From: Adineta ricciae
Taxonomy: Eukaryota; Rotifera; Eurotatoria; Adinetida; Adinetidae
NCBI GenBank assembly: GCA_905250025.1
Contig: CAJNOJ010000006.1
Location: 868,001 to 932,000 of the forward strand
Direction: 5' to 3'
DNA: 64,000 nucleotides
Shown here piece after piece: positions 11,095 to 22,592 of the stretch. Position 1 is the stretch's first letter. Every line of letters begins with the position of its first letter. Made by a program: the position numbers and the translations under genes. A model generated the notes under the pieces. That model was not told the origin of the DNA, did not search any database, and was given only the letters and a program-made list of their open reading frames with translations.

Positions 11095-14000
11095 TCACAA
11101 ATTACTTTCAGCATCGTAGAAAACAATCCCATCATCACTATCAGAATCGTCTTTCTCGATCTGTTTCACTTCGACATTCGATTGAAGCTGAGGGAAACGA
11201 GCACGGCGCCGCCAATGTGTTCCTTGCCAATAGACTTTACCACATTGACGACATATATAAAATTCTTCATACGAACGGTAATTTTTCAGTGTTAAACCGG
11301 TCAGGACCAACGGAACGTTCTCATTTTTCAATGTTATACGGTCTATATCAATTTGTTCTGATTGATAATTAACCAACTCTGGTTCTAGTTCTTCTAGTGG
11401 GTAATTCTGCATTTTACACCAAAGAAGACGAATGTCACGAGCATTCACAATCGCATAATTACCACCATTGCATGTCTGCAAAACGAGGTTTTTCAGTAAG
11501 ACGTACAAGAAGAGAAAAGCCAAACTTACGCTGCATCGACTAAAGATATCTTCTAATAAGACTTGCACATTGAAATGTCGTAGAACTGCAGCACACTGCT
11601 CTTTAGCTGAGACATTCAGTGGTGGTTGCCAACAACGGCCTTCAACTGTGTGAGATCGTAGCTAATCGAGGAGAATAGCGAAATTTGAACGTAAAAATCG
11701 ATTTCTAATCACTTACGAGATTGTATGGTGCGCCACGAGATAAAATAATACGATTTTCGGATCGAGCATACTAATATCAAGCGAATAATAAAAAAAATAT
11801 TAAGGCGAAGTTCGTATATTCTATCGACTTACTCGAATAGCTGCGGTGTGTGGTTCTTCATTAGCTAAAATGATTGTATCACAACCTGCTACACGTAATT
11901 CTCTTCCTAAACCGTATAACATGTTATCGACAACAAATTTTATTTGAGAAGGACGGATGGTTTCGTGTGAAGTCTGCGAATGAAATCCAACTTAAATGAA
12001 AGAATCTTTCATCTCTCTTACTTGAATCATATCGTTTGAAAGTTGAGGAGACGAGGTATTATTATTATTACCAAGATTCGTTTCATGGAAATTTTCATCA
12101 ATCTGACGTGCAACAGCCGAAGCCAGATTTTTCGGCTTTTTCCCACGAAATGATTGCAAATAGTCCGAAGATCGAAAGTGATTGGCGATAAATTTGTAGA
12201 CATCAAGCAAACAGTAAGCATCGGTCGCTAAAATAAACGCTGAATATGAACATTTTTTGCAATACAATCAAATCTACCAGCGTATAAAGTTTGAGCACGT
12301 CGCAATGGTCTTCGTTCCCAATTCGAGCATTGTTCCGATTTATTCAACGGTTTCCCGAAACATAGACGAACTAATTCACTAAGACCTTTGTCTTTTGATG
12401 CACTCTTATTATCCACAGCTACATAGGGAAATATATCACGTTGCATACTCAAAAGCTAAATAGATAAAATCAAAGTATGCGATAGTAAGAGAACGTCTAG
12501 TCAATCTACCTCAGCTTGGACAACCGAGAGATCCACTAAAGTTTTGCCTGATGATAATGCTTGTTCGAAACTTGGGAAAGAAGCAATCAACATTGCAGCA
12601 TCGGTTTTAAATCCGTAGCCTAGAAATGAATGATTTTATTTGTTGAAAATTCTCCATATTTCACGGTAATTTACTTAATAATGTTATGTGGTCATTATTA
12701 AATAAACGATTAGCTAATTGTTGTTGTACTGTTTCAGGATCACAGGTTCGAAAAAAATGAAGTAGATCGAGTAGATATATTTCATTTGAGAATGCCAGCT
12801 GCATTATACTAATACGTTGTCTCGATGTCAGAGTATTGTTGAATACCGGTTTCCATTCACCTAAATAACAACAGTGTAAGAGTCAGGAGAGATTCGGATG
12901 AAAGCTTACAATCAAATCCAATGCAAAACTCTTCATTATCAGTTTGGGATAATCGGATCATTAAACGTTCAAAGGTCGGTATCGAATCGACGAAAATAAT
13001 CTGTTCGTCTGCCAGCGGTATTCGATAATAATCGATTTTATTCGAAACCGTTTCAACCGGATTTGTGCTCTTGACTTCATTATTTTGTTTGATATGAATA
13101 TATTGTTGAACCTTTAGGAAGAATTCGAATTACGTGAACTTTTTACTTGTTTTGCCTACCCATGTCGGTAATGAATAATACGGTCGGTCAAGTTGAACCA
13201 CTAAATATAAAATTGTTTATTGAATCACAAGAATCAAGTACTATTTACTCCAGTACTTCACAGCTGCGATATCATCTTTATCTGCGAGCATTTCAATCAA
13301 ATATTCCGACAAATCTGCATTATCTTGTACGATTTCCTTGAAAATAAAAATCTCAGAAATCTTATTCTTTCATTTCATTAATACTTACTCCAACTAATTC
13401 ATTCCAGCATTCATCACTCATCGTTTTTTCACCGCTGAGGCCATTATATCTTGTATTCAGAAGAAAGCTTAACGTTCGTTTTTGCTGTAAAATCTTCAAA
13501 TTCGGATAATTTTCGTCTTCATCATTTCCAAGCAAATTCCAATAGCGCACAGCTAGTTTTGATACACTCTTCTTACTAAATGGCACATCCTTCATTTGAT
13601 ATTCATTAGCTAAAATTTCCGACAGTTGCTTGCCATTTTGCTCGTGTAAATGATTGAGCAATTTCAAAAGGTAGACTTCATATTGACGAGTTTTGTTCAA
13701 GTATATATCGATGTAGTGATCTTTCGACGTTAAAATCAATGGTAGAAGAATTTCATTAGGTTGAAATTCTAATTGGTAATCTAATGTAACGATCATGTTC
13801 AATGCCCGTTTGTAAGTTGAAGAATGAGATGGCGATTTGAATGAAGTTCGGATTAAACTCAATAGATACTCTTTAGATATTTCAAATATTTGCAGAAAAT
13901 CTTTCAGAAGTGTCAATGGTAATGTTTTCAAAAGAAGATCGTTCACGACAGTGTTGTCGAACTGCGGTAGAGACGAAGATTTGTAGAATTGATTCTTCCA

Positions 14001-14198
14001 TTGTGAGAATGCTTGAAGAAGATAAGCGATTAAATTGATGTTTTTACTGTTCGAATCAGTATCTGATAGTTGAGTAAGATATTCCAGAAGATCATCGAAT
14101 GGCTTGGATGATTGATTAAAGTGTTCGATTCCCAACTGAGTGGCTTCACTGGGATTCGAAAGTATCTTTTCTGATAGAGTTGCTAAAAGGGTCGACAT
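11095..14198 (-). CDS. EXD3: EXD3 / mut-7 (Nibbler-type) 3'-5' exoribonuclease with Mut7-C domain
   Basis: Relatives trim RNA 3' ends in small-RNA pathways (Nibbler and mut-7 act on miRNA/piRNA or siRNA). The first ~290 residues are helical and not motif-rich. The exonuclease core follows: GFD|CEWKP gives Asp and Glu of motif I, a middle YGFKTDAAML supplies the second motif Asp, and YAATDAYCLLDVY supplies the DxxxY of a DEDDy nuclease, so the catalytic set looks complete. The C-terminal Mut7-C part runs from DNMLYGLGRELRVAGCD through RIILSRGAPYN and CNGGNYAIVNARDI to a zinc-ribbon-like CRQCGKVYWQGTHW, then an acidic tail. The ATG at 14198 was chosen because the codon opening the longer frame at 14246 is TTG. 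About a dozen short introns. It probably heads a unit with RRP12. Confidence 0.9.
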
Positions 14199-14246
14199 GG
14201 TTTTTCTGTCGAAAATATCGAATGAATCTGTTGTGAAATTGCGCAA

Positions 14247-16047
14247 GTTAGTAAAGTATAGAAATTATCCTAGTCGAATGGATGGAATCGAATCAGTTTT
14301 TCATTCGTAAAACGAAAATGACCAATCGAAAAAGGACGACCAACGCAAAAGATGACACTAGATGTCGTTCACCGACGAAAGTATGCCATGCGCAAGAATT
14401 TTATTCGAAATAAAAGAAAACTAACTGAAATGCTTAGCAATCGAACCAAATCAACTAATAACTTTGAATCGAGATAAAGATATGTAATAATTTATACTGA
14501 TTGTAAAGGTCTGTAATTCACAGAGCTCTCTTGACCGAGGAAGTCAGCTAGCTCGTAGTCTGATGAGCTCCTCAACGCAACGCACCACAAGCAACCATCA
14601 TTACACACAACAGCAGAATGGTTGGTAACACGGGTGATCAAGCAACATCAAAGCTGGCCACCCTCAATCTCTTCGATGAGAATTTTTAGTCGAAATATGA
14701 GGCTGTTCTAGCCATCTGATGTTACTCAATGACTTTTTTTTCTAATAGTTTTCAGTTTTAGTCAGTTTTTGAAAACCTTTTTTCTCTTCTAGATTCTGAT
14801 GATGTCAAGTCTGTAACTTGAGAGAAACTAGTCAATAAGCAATAACAAAACTTTTATTATCTAATTCATTCTTTCTTTCTATTTTGGTTTTGAATTGAGT
14901 ATTTTCTTGTCTTTTTTTCGAAGATAGACTCTATAGTGAATTCTTTTAAGAAACTTTAACTATCTACTCTTTATTTTCATTTTTCTATTGACGTAATCAT
15001 AATTATCAACGAGTTTGACTTGTCATATTTGCTGTTAAACATTTCGAGAACGATATCATCTAACACGTCGTATGGCTTCACATCGTTAGTTGATTTCGTT
15101 TTTCTGTATTTTATCTAATTATATCGCAAAAATACATACATATTTAAGCCTATTTTTGATTTTCTATTAATTCATCAGATATTGAAAGAATAAAACAATA
15201 CATTTGATATATTTCTATCCCAATTTGATTATATAAATATTTTAGAAAATTTTGAATTCAGATGCAATAAAGAACGTATATGATTTCGTGATTGACATAA
15301 TTATTTTCACAAAAATCATCAAATTCTCGTCTAATTTCCCCTTACGATTCAGTTTCGAATGAAATCATGTCTTTCGAAACAGATACCATAGAAATTCTCT
15401 TCAAAACGAGAGATCATACTTATCTCATAGTATCGAAATTTTCAAAAATTCAGCTATTGTAACTCTATTTTTAACAAGCGAAGAATGGATCGATTGCTTC
15501 TTTTGCTGATTTTGTTATATTAGATTGAACGGCTACTCTTTCATATCTTATGATTTTTATTCGCAATAGATCTTTTCTTCATTTGACTTCTCTTTCTTTC
15601 TTTCTTTTTCTTGTCTTCTGCACAAACACAAAGACACGTGTACGTCTGTTACGTTCAAGTAAATGCATGACATGGATAAACAAAGTAAAATCATTTCTAA
15701 CAACCATTGTGCGAATTTTATCTCTAAATGTACATCGGCACAACGTGAACTATTCATAGTAACGAATATTCAGTTGATATTCTCAATTTTAAGACTATTC
15801 TAGTTTTTTCTTTTACTAATGCGAAAATAACTGTTATAGTGTACTTACTTGTGTCAGTCTTCGTAATTGATAATCTTCTTATGCGCACGACATACATAAT
15901 GAAAGAGATATTTATCATTTTAGATGGTTCATGTACCACCTTCGATTGTGAACTTATTCCCTGGTAATACTATACATAAAAATGGTAAATAATGTTTTCC
16001 AGAAAAAGTGTTACAATTTGCTTTTATAGTTAAAGACGAGTATCAAT
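14247..16047. other. Intergenic region with SLC2A 3'-end copy
   Basis: AT-rich, with no gene I can support apart from the 180-bp SLC2A 3'-end copy annotated separately. Short frames at 15550-15940 overlap on both strands and look random. Confidence 0.5.
14359..14538 (-). repeat. Partial copy of the SLC2A 3' end (copy A)
   Basis: This 180-bp segment matches 19326-19505 in the same orientation with scattered substitutions and no large gap. Read on the minus strand it encodes GQESSVNYRPLQSV and a stop, then a 3'-UTR with AATAAA, exactly as at the end of the sugar transporter at 19459. No transporter sequence lies upstream of it. It is either the tail of a decayed transporter gene or a small duplication. 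Confidence 0.8.
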
Positions 16048-16261
16048 CCCAAGTCGAACAATCCCATACTCGGATCCAATTCAGAATTTTATCAGATCCT
16101 ACAGGAAATCGACGGTCTCGGATTCCGTCGAATCCGAAACATGGATTTTGTAAGGATCACGATAGAGTATCGCTAAAAAGATCGCTCATAACATTGCAAC
16201 AACCGACGGGATTTTTCTAGTCGGATTCCCACGCAATTCCGTTTCCAGGAATCCGATCGGG
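16048..16261. mobile_element. Short insertion L, MITE-like
   Basis: A 214-bp segment with TTCCGG/GGATTCC-rich composition unlike its AT-rich surroundings. It starts CCCAAGTCGAACAATC, nearly the same as the start of the segment at 16899, and its far end carries a loosely inverted GATCGGG. Boundaries are approximate and no clear target duplication was seen. Confidence 0.4.
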
Positions 16262-16898
16262 TGCAGCATCGAATTTGTTGACCTGGAATGTCCTGATTGT
16301 ACATTTTCAACAAGATAGAAAATCAAATGGCTCAAACATCTAAAAGAATTTCACAGAAGAAAATTTGATAATTTAGTTGCACAACGTATTCATGACAAAC
16401 GTACAAATTCAGTCGTTGATTATGTATCAAACGTAATACCTTTTGTAGCTTTCAAAAGAATTTCGGTTCGAGGGCACATCTTTTGTTTATTGTAGATAAA
16501 TAGCGAACATGATAGCGATCATCAAACAATAGTTTCTACGTCAACTTCTTCAATTCATTCTAATCAGCTGATCGACTGTTCATTGCAAGCTATGAGTGTA
16601 ACAACTTCTCCATTTCAAAGTAATCAGCTCACAGCTGAAATAGTTCAGCCTTCTCTTGCAACAGCGTCTGTATTTCAAAATAATTTATCAACATTTGAAC
16701 CATTTATTTCGACATCCTCAACGTTTCGTGTTAATGATTATGATTGTGCCCAACCATATACAGCCCAACAGATTATTTCAACAGTTCCTTCTCAAGAGTT
16801 TCCTCTTGTTAGTGGATATGGAAATCAACAAAATAATCCGATTAGCCAGTGTGATTCGAATTATAATCAGTATGGGACTCAGGAAAGCAATGGGCCAA

Positions 16899-17176
16899 CC
16901 CAGGTCGAACAATCTGGCCCGGAACTGACCAGTTCCAGGACCTTCCGCGGATTTTATGGAAGCAGTATTCCGGCGATCGGATCCTTTCATCAGATTTAAA
17001 AGGTTTTATCCGGAACCAGCAAGATCCCGCCATAACCGATAGTCGAATACGGTTACCGGTTCCTTCGGTAGGATTCCGAGTACTTTCTCGTGGTTTCCAG
17101 CGCGGAAACTATGAATATCCTGCGGGTTTTCGCCGGAAATAAGCGGAATACTGCTTCCAGGAACGATCGTCCTGGG
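16899..17176. mobile_element. Short insertion R, MITE-like
   Basis: A 278-bp segment beginning CCCAGGTCGAACAATC and ending, as its inverse, with GATCGTCCTGGG. It is richer in G+C than its flanks, interrupts an open frame, and shares its opening with insertion L. The two are likely members of one non-autonomous family. Confidence 0.45.
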
Positions 17177-17496
17177 AACAGCTCATGTATTTCCAAATCA
17201 TCAAAGTCAAGAAAATTCTTATTCAGCTACTTCAACTTTGAATGTACGTAATAGAAATGTTAATCAATAGAGAGAGAGAAATAATTTTGATGCACTTTTC
17301 TTTTTGTCTATATAATTTTACGCCGCGTAAAAGAAAGAAGAAAATTATGTAGACAAAGGTATGACTATTTTTCGCCTGACGTATAACATATATTGATGGC
17401 CGTCTATTGATATCACGAGTATAAATATTTCCGTCTTTCATTCCTTCGTCAGTCTTCTCTGCAATTGTTGACATTCATTTGTTCAGGGATAATAAA

Positions 17497-17727
17497 ATGG
17501 CTGAAAAAGAAGTAATAATCTTGGAACATGCTAAGCTGATTTTTTTACTATACTTCTAGTTTATTTTATACCTTCTTTTATAGGATCAATACAACAAGTT
17601 GATGTCACCAACGGACAAGATGATAATTGAATTATTGTTGGCATACAAAAGTGGATTAGCTACTACTGAAGAAAGTTTCGCCAAAATTAAGTCATTAGTT
17701 GGTAAAGATAATGCAACTTCTCAATAG
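17497..17727 (+). CDS. Small helical protein of 52 residues, two exons
   Basis: Exon 1 is 17497-17511 (five codons) and exon 2 is 17584-17727, separated by a 72-nt GT...AG intron and joining in phase. The product begins MAEKEDQYNKLMSPTDKM and ends with DNATSQ. It has no signal peptide or membrane segment and looks like a short amphipathic helix pair. I do not recognise it. The clean splice and favourable start context (AATAAAATGGCT) argue that it is real. A promoter for it would lie in or near the broken zinc-finger gene. Confidence 0.5.
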
Positions 17728-19021
17728 CTTCATGTTAAACGTTCTTTTGATTATGTGTAGCTATAATATGATTCAGTTAGATTTTTTCAAATAAAACAAT
17801 TCAAACTACGTATCTCTTGACATAGTACTTATGTTCGGATTGATCAAATCAATGTTTATTATAGTTCCGTTTCGGAAAACAACAACAGGTCACATAGCGG
17901 AACATGGAGTACAATATTTCATTGAAAACTATATTTTTCATAAATCAGAACGAAAGATTTGTACAGATTACTGATCTTCATTTTGATTTCTCCAATGGTT
18001 CAACTTCTATCAACGAGCTTTAATCGGATCGATATTCTTTCATGAACAACCGAGTCGGTTGAACCGACTTTGATTTTATCCGAACTACGAAATGTAACTC
18101 ATATGTTTCAATGGAAATGTTTCCTTTGGATGAAGTAAAATTAATATTTCTTCTATTGATGTTAAAGTATAAATGTTTTTTTTACAGATAATCAATTTAC
18201 AAAGTCTATGTAGGTTTCCATGCAGAGCGCTGCCAATGAGATGTTTAAACATTAATAATCTGCTCATAATTTCCATTTGAAAAGCATATGTACCCATCAC
18301 ATACTACAAACAGTCTCAGAAGACTTAATCAGAGTAAACGTCTGAATATATGTATAATTTTTCCTTGTACAATACTGTTGCATGTTTGGTTTCTTTTAAA
18401 GTATGAACCATTTCATGATTCTCTAATAGTAAATTCGAGTTCAATGTTAATTTTAAATATTATATATACACAAAATGTGCTTTTTTCATAGTATTTTCTT
18501 TAAGTTGTTTCAAGTCGGTATCACAATTTATCAATGTTCCGGTTGTATATTTGTAACAGAACAGAAATTTGATCACTAATTATTTGAAAAATTATAGTCA
18601 AAGAGTGTATGTGTTGCAAACATACATTGCGTTCAGTTATTAACTATATATGTCAGCACATCAGATATGTGATTTAAGTTATATCATATCAAAAATTATA
18701 CACTGTTTTGCCTTGAAAGAACATTTATCTTTGGAAACACATTGTTTGTAAATAAAAGGAAACTAATAGGCGCAATTATTATCATTAGATGACACTGTGC
18801 ACAGCCATTTCTTTTTGTTTTAATGTGATTAATCTACTGAGTGAAAATTCACTTTGATTTGATCACAGAGCAGCTCAGTCATGCCAGTCTCCTCTTACGA
18901 CACCTTCCATGTATCTTGTGGATAAACACGAGAGTGTATGTTTAAACTAACAACTTAGCTAAAAAAGAGTAGACTCCGTCATTTTTACTTAGATCATCAG
19001 TATTATCGTATACAAATAACG
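17728..19021. other. Intergenic, no gene seen
   Basis: AT-rich sequence with short overlapping frames on both strands and no splice-consistent coding signal. Nothing recognised. Confidence 0.5.
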
Positions 19022-19324
19022 ATGACAAAACATCTTGGTTTCTGTTTTCTATTCATTCCATTGATTTATCTTAATAAAGTTTCTTCAACAAGAATCAATA
19101 ATGATAAACAATCAATTGGAAGTCTATCTGGGCATAACGATCCTGATTATTTTGTTGCTAATCGACAATTAAGTCATGACACTGGTGAAGATGAATATGA
19201 TTATCGAAAACGAAGTTTAACAAAAAAAAAATGGGCAAGATTATTTGAAAGATCAAAATCTCGATATCCAATTGCATTTCCGGCTTTATTACTATCACGT
19301 CGATGGATTAAAGATAATAAATAG
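19022..19324 (+). CDS. Small secreted protein / peptide precursor 1
   Basis: A single-exon frame of 100 residues. The N-terminus MTKHLGFCFLFIPLIYLNKV is a typical signal peptide. The mature part is acidic, then has basic sites (RKR, KKK, SRR) that could be prohormone-convertase sites, and a C-terminal patch KKWARLFERSKSRYPIAF. The stop overlaps an AATAAA (19316-19321), and the convergent sugar-transporter gene ends 135 bp further on. It resembles the product encoded at 20705-21229 in a spaced pattern (KW, S, R, P, F). Function unknown; secreted peptide is inference. Confidence 0.55.
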   Translation: MTKHLGFCFLFIPLIYLNKVSSTRINNDKQSIGSLSGHNDPDYFVANRQLSHDTGEDEYDYRKRSLTKKKWARLFERSKSRYPIAFPALLLSRRWIKDNK

Positions 19325-19325
19325 A

Positions 19326-19505
19326 TAGACGTCGTTCACCGACGAAAGTATGCTATGCGCAAGAATTTTATTCGAAATATAAAAAAAACTACCTAAAATG
19401 CTTAGCAATCGAATCAATCAACTAATAACTTTGAATCGAGATAACGAAATGTCAGAATTTATGCTGATTGTAAAGGTCTGTAATTCACAGAGCTCTCTTG
19501 ACCGA
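19326..19505 (-). repeat. SLC2A 3' end, source copy (copy B) of a dispersed repeat
   Basis: Contains the last 14 codons and 3'-UTR of the first SLC2A gene, including AATAAA on the minus strand near 19358. It is repeated at 14359-14538 in the same orientation and at the same 180-bp length. Confidence 0.8.
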
Positions 19506-22500
19506 AACGATTTTCGATAAATTGCACAGGCGCTTGTCGTTTTCGCCAGACTTGACCGGCGTTGATTTCGGCATAGATAGTTTCTACATCTTTTGCTTTC
19601 GTCTCTGGCACGAAGAAAAATGTTAAGAGGAAAAAGATTAATAAAAAACCCGTAAATAAAAAGAATGTGTATTCATGAAGAGCATTCTAAAGAAAGAAAG
19701 AAAAACAGATGCCAATTATTGTCATGGAACAGTGTACCGTAAACAGTGGTTTAAAACCGAGACCAACTGCAAAGTTAGCTGACCAGTTGACTAATACTGC
19801 AATACTCGATGCCGGCACACGATATGCTTGATTAAATAACTCCGCTGTAATTAGCCATGGAATTGAACCAGGTCCAACGCCGAAAAACGCTACAAATAGA
19901 ATAGTTGTAACCAGCGAGACTTTATTCCAGAATGGAGTGGCTTGAACCAACAGAGATATAACTAATATCAGACTTGTGAAAAACATTCCTGTGATGCCAG
20001 TTAAGTGAAGAATACGTCGACCAAGACGATCCATGAGGAAAACGCTGATTATAGTAACTACGATATTGGTTGCACCTAGACCTAAATTTGCGTATTCCGA
20101 TTGTGACTTATCATAGCCAGCTGTTTTGAAAATAGCCGTTGAGTAGTAAATAACAGCATTGATACCAGATAATTGCTGAGATAATTGAAGGAACACAGCT
20201 ATAAACAGTGCCCAACGAACAGTAGGTGTTGTAAACAAATCAAGCATTCGAGCCTAAATATTGTAACTATATTAACTTCGATTAGAACCTAACGATAAAA
20301 GCTGTACCGCTTGTTGATTTTGACTTTGTTCGACTTGCATAGCGGTGACTTCGTGATGAACATTCGGATGTCCGCGAAGCCATCGAAGCGCTAAACAGCA
20401 AGGATTCCATATTAAAAATGTTTCACCGTAGTCACGTGTTGTCGTACGTACTACTTAACGTATTAAATGAAGTTCGTCCTCGTCGAACTCTGTATCGATA
20501 TATTTATTTTCGTCTTAAAAGTATAGTATTAAATAGAGTTCTCTTTTTCTACTATACAATATGGATTTATAATACCAACAAGATTTCCTTCTGCTTAGTA
20601 CGATGTCAACATGTTGATATTGAGCTTTGCACTACTCTACGCGATTATAAATATCAACGAGAACTAGTTATGATTAGCATTCAAAAGTGTTTCTTAATCA
20701 AAAAATGTATTCAACAACGGTTTTACTTCTCACTTTGGGCCTCTTCGCTACCATGGCTGTAGCACGTCCAGGACGCCGACCATCGTCAGGTGATCATAAT
20801 CATCACCATGAAGATGCTGACAATGAAATGTCGGGGGAACATGGTGCGCACAAATGGTCAACTTTTCGTGTGCCAAGTAGTATTCGTATCCCACGTGTGT
20901 TTGCAGAAAAGTTAGGACGGCCATGGGTAACGTTTACTTCGAAGAAAATCTTCGATGGTAAATATCTGCTGATCAGTCCAGCTCTGATGTTCAGACTGAA
21001 GAATACTCATAACGAAACCGATCCTGACAGGTCTACTACTCCATCAAGTTCAACAACGGAAGAGTCAATAGTGGATGAAACCACAACCTCAACCATTGAT
21101 GAAGAGTCCATGACAACGAAAACAGAAGAATCGGGCGAAGAAGAAACAATGACAGCACGTCCACGTTTTTTCAGAAAACGACTCTTTGAAGACGAAGATG
21201 AGCAATTACTTTTTCTCGATAGTAAATAAAAAGGGAACTTGTAATTTCTAATGAAATAAACAAAAAGACAGTAACGTGGAAATAAAAATATTTAACGTCT
21301 CGAACATTTTAAATGTGCATCCTAATGGACAACGTTTAATCGCCGGAACTTAACAGAACGGACGAACAAACACTGTTCTATCGACTATACCTTTTTCAGC
21401 ATCTTCTGGGCTGTTCTTTTTCAGCAGCAAATATTTTGGACTTTCTGGAACGAACAAGAGTAGAATTACTTGTAGAACGCTGAAAACAATTGGTAAACCT
21501 AACAGATACACAGATGATATTCTTTGTAAAATTCCGAAGCAGATAAATTATACTTAACGCATAATGCCATTTGTCTTGAGAACCTAATACTTGTTCCAAA
21601 CTCATCACTTGCGAAACAAATAGAAGGATAACAATTCCTAATTGAAACGAAGCTCCGAGTGTGCCACGTAAGCGAACAGGAGAAACTTCATTGATATAAG
21701 TTGGAGCAACCGACGACCCATAGCCTGTTATTATCATCATTACAACATATGCACGACAAAATTATTCTATTGCAATTACCACATGCGAGTCCAAGGAAAA
21801 ATCGTCCAATAATCAAAACTTCATACGAATGAATTGGCTTCGAAATGAACATGAGAACACAGGCAACAAATGATACGACCGTATTCAAATACATTCCACC
21901 CTTTCTAGACAAAAGAAACGTTCGATGACATATTTTCACATAAAATGGTTACTTACCGTCCTAATCTTTCGGTGATAAAGCCTCCGAACAGACCGCCCAC
22001 CATTCCACCTAAAGCAAAGACCGAAACAGCTAACGAACTAGAACAGATCGATGATACAATCGGCAAGAATAGTGATCATTCCTTACAAGATTAACGTGAC
22101 AGTTGATGCACTAACTTTTGTATCGGGATCTCGCCGATGATTCGTTTCGTTGATAAAACTCTCAATAAACTAAACAATTTTTGTGTACAGATCAAATCTC
22201 TCAATGATCTACTTACATCTTGCGGGGCATTTCTAATTATCATAGAAAAAGAAATCACGAAAGCTTAAGAGGGTATATTTTCGTAAGCGAAATTCTTACA
22301 TCACACCCGATGCATAGCCAAAATGAAAAGAAGTGCCACTAATTGCCGCAAGAACAGCTAACAACAATGTACTGGTCATACCCTATGCAAAATAATCGAA
22401 GAAAACTTCTCTTTCCAGTTGTTCAACTGAACTAACCTTATCCGAAGTGGACACATGTTCAGGAGAAGGAGTGTTATCAGACTGAACGTCAGGGAGAACA

Positions 22501-22592
22501 GTTGAAACATCATTTGGATCGCGAATGCCACTAGACAACGTTGAATTAGTGTTAGCCAGTAGATTTGCCGACGATGGAGAATCACTCGTCAT
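19459..22592 (-). CDS. SLC2A facilitative sugar transporter 1 (GLUT-like)
   Basis: A 12-helix major-facilitator transporter, probably for hexose uptake at the plasma membrane. Class I GLUT marks are present: GYASGVINAPQD after helix 1, QQLSGINAVIYYST in helix 7 (the QLS motif linked with glucose selectivity), MDRLGRR between helices, GPGSIPWLITAELF in helix 10, and FVPETKAKDVETI at the end of helix 12. The Ser/Thr-rich N-terminal tail is ~50 residues. Splicing is unusual: a 16-nt exon at 22217-22232 completes VINAPQD, and the intron 20391-21390 is exactly 1,000 nt and holds a gene on the other strand. Protein ends NYRPLQSA. Sugar specificity is inferred from motifs. Confidence 0.9.
20705..21229 (+). 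CDS. Small secreted acidic protein nested in an SLC2A intron
   Basis: A single-exon gene of 174 residues wholly inside the 1,000-nt intron (20391-21390) of the opposite-strand transporter. The ATG at 20705 gives MYSTTVLLLTLGLFATMAVA, a textbook signal peptide with an Ala-x-Ala site, followed by RPGRRPSSGD. The body has His- and Asp-rich parts, HKWSTFRVPSSIRIPRVF, a Thr/Ser/Glu-rich stretch that could be O-glycosylated, and near the end RFFRKR. An AATAAA follows near 21254. No recognised domain. It may be paralogous to the product at 19022. Confidence 0.6.
   Translation: MYSTTVLLLTLGLFATMAVARPGRRPSSGDHNHHHEDADNEMSGEHGAHKWSTFRVPSSIRIPRVFAEKLGRPWVTFTSKKIFDGKYLLISPALMFRLKNTHNETDPDRSTTPSSSTTEESIVDETTTSTIDEESMTTKTEESGEEETMTARPRFFRKRLFEDEDEQLLFLDSK

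Larger units (their letters stand above)
15990..17270 (+). pseudogene. Broken C2H2 zinc-finger-like, Gln/Ser-rich gene
   Basis: Fragments that look like one gene sit between and beside two short insertions. Before the first insertion the frame reads VLQFAFIVKDEYQ. After it comes VDLECPDCTFSTR, a stop (TAG), then KIKWLKHLKEFHRRK; the spacing C-x2-C-x12-H-x4-H is a C2H2 finger with a nonsense codon inside. The frame continues to KRTNSVVDY and a GTATCA donor, with an exon from 16497 that is rich in Ser, Thr, Gln and Asn. A second insertion (16899-17176) interrupts this, after which the same compositional style resumes with HVFPNHQSQENSYSATS and a stop at 17268-17270. Loss of function is inferred from the stop and insertions. 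Family beyond zinc finger unknown. Confidence 0.4.

Noticed and set aside
20687..20704. Earlier start for the nested secreted protein
   Set aside because: The upstream codon is GTG; the ATG at 20705 gives a proper signal peptide.
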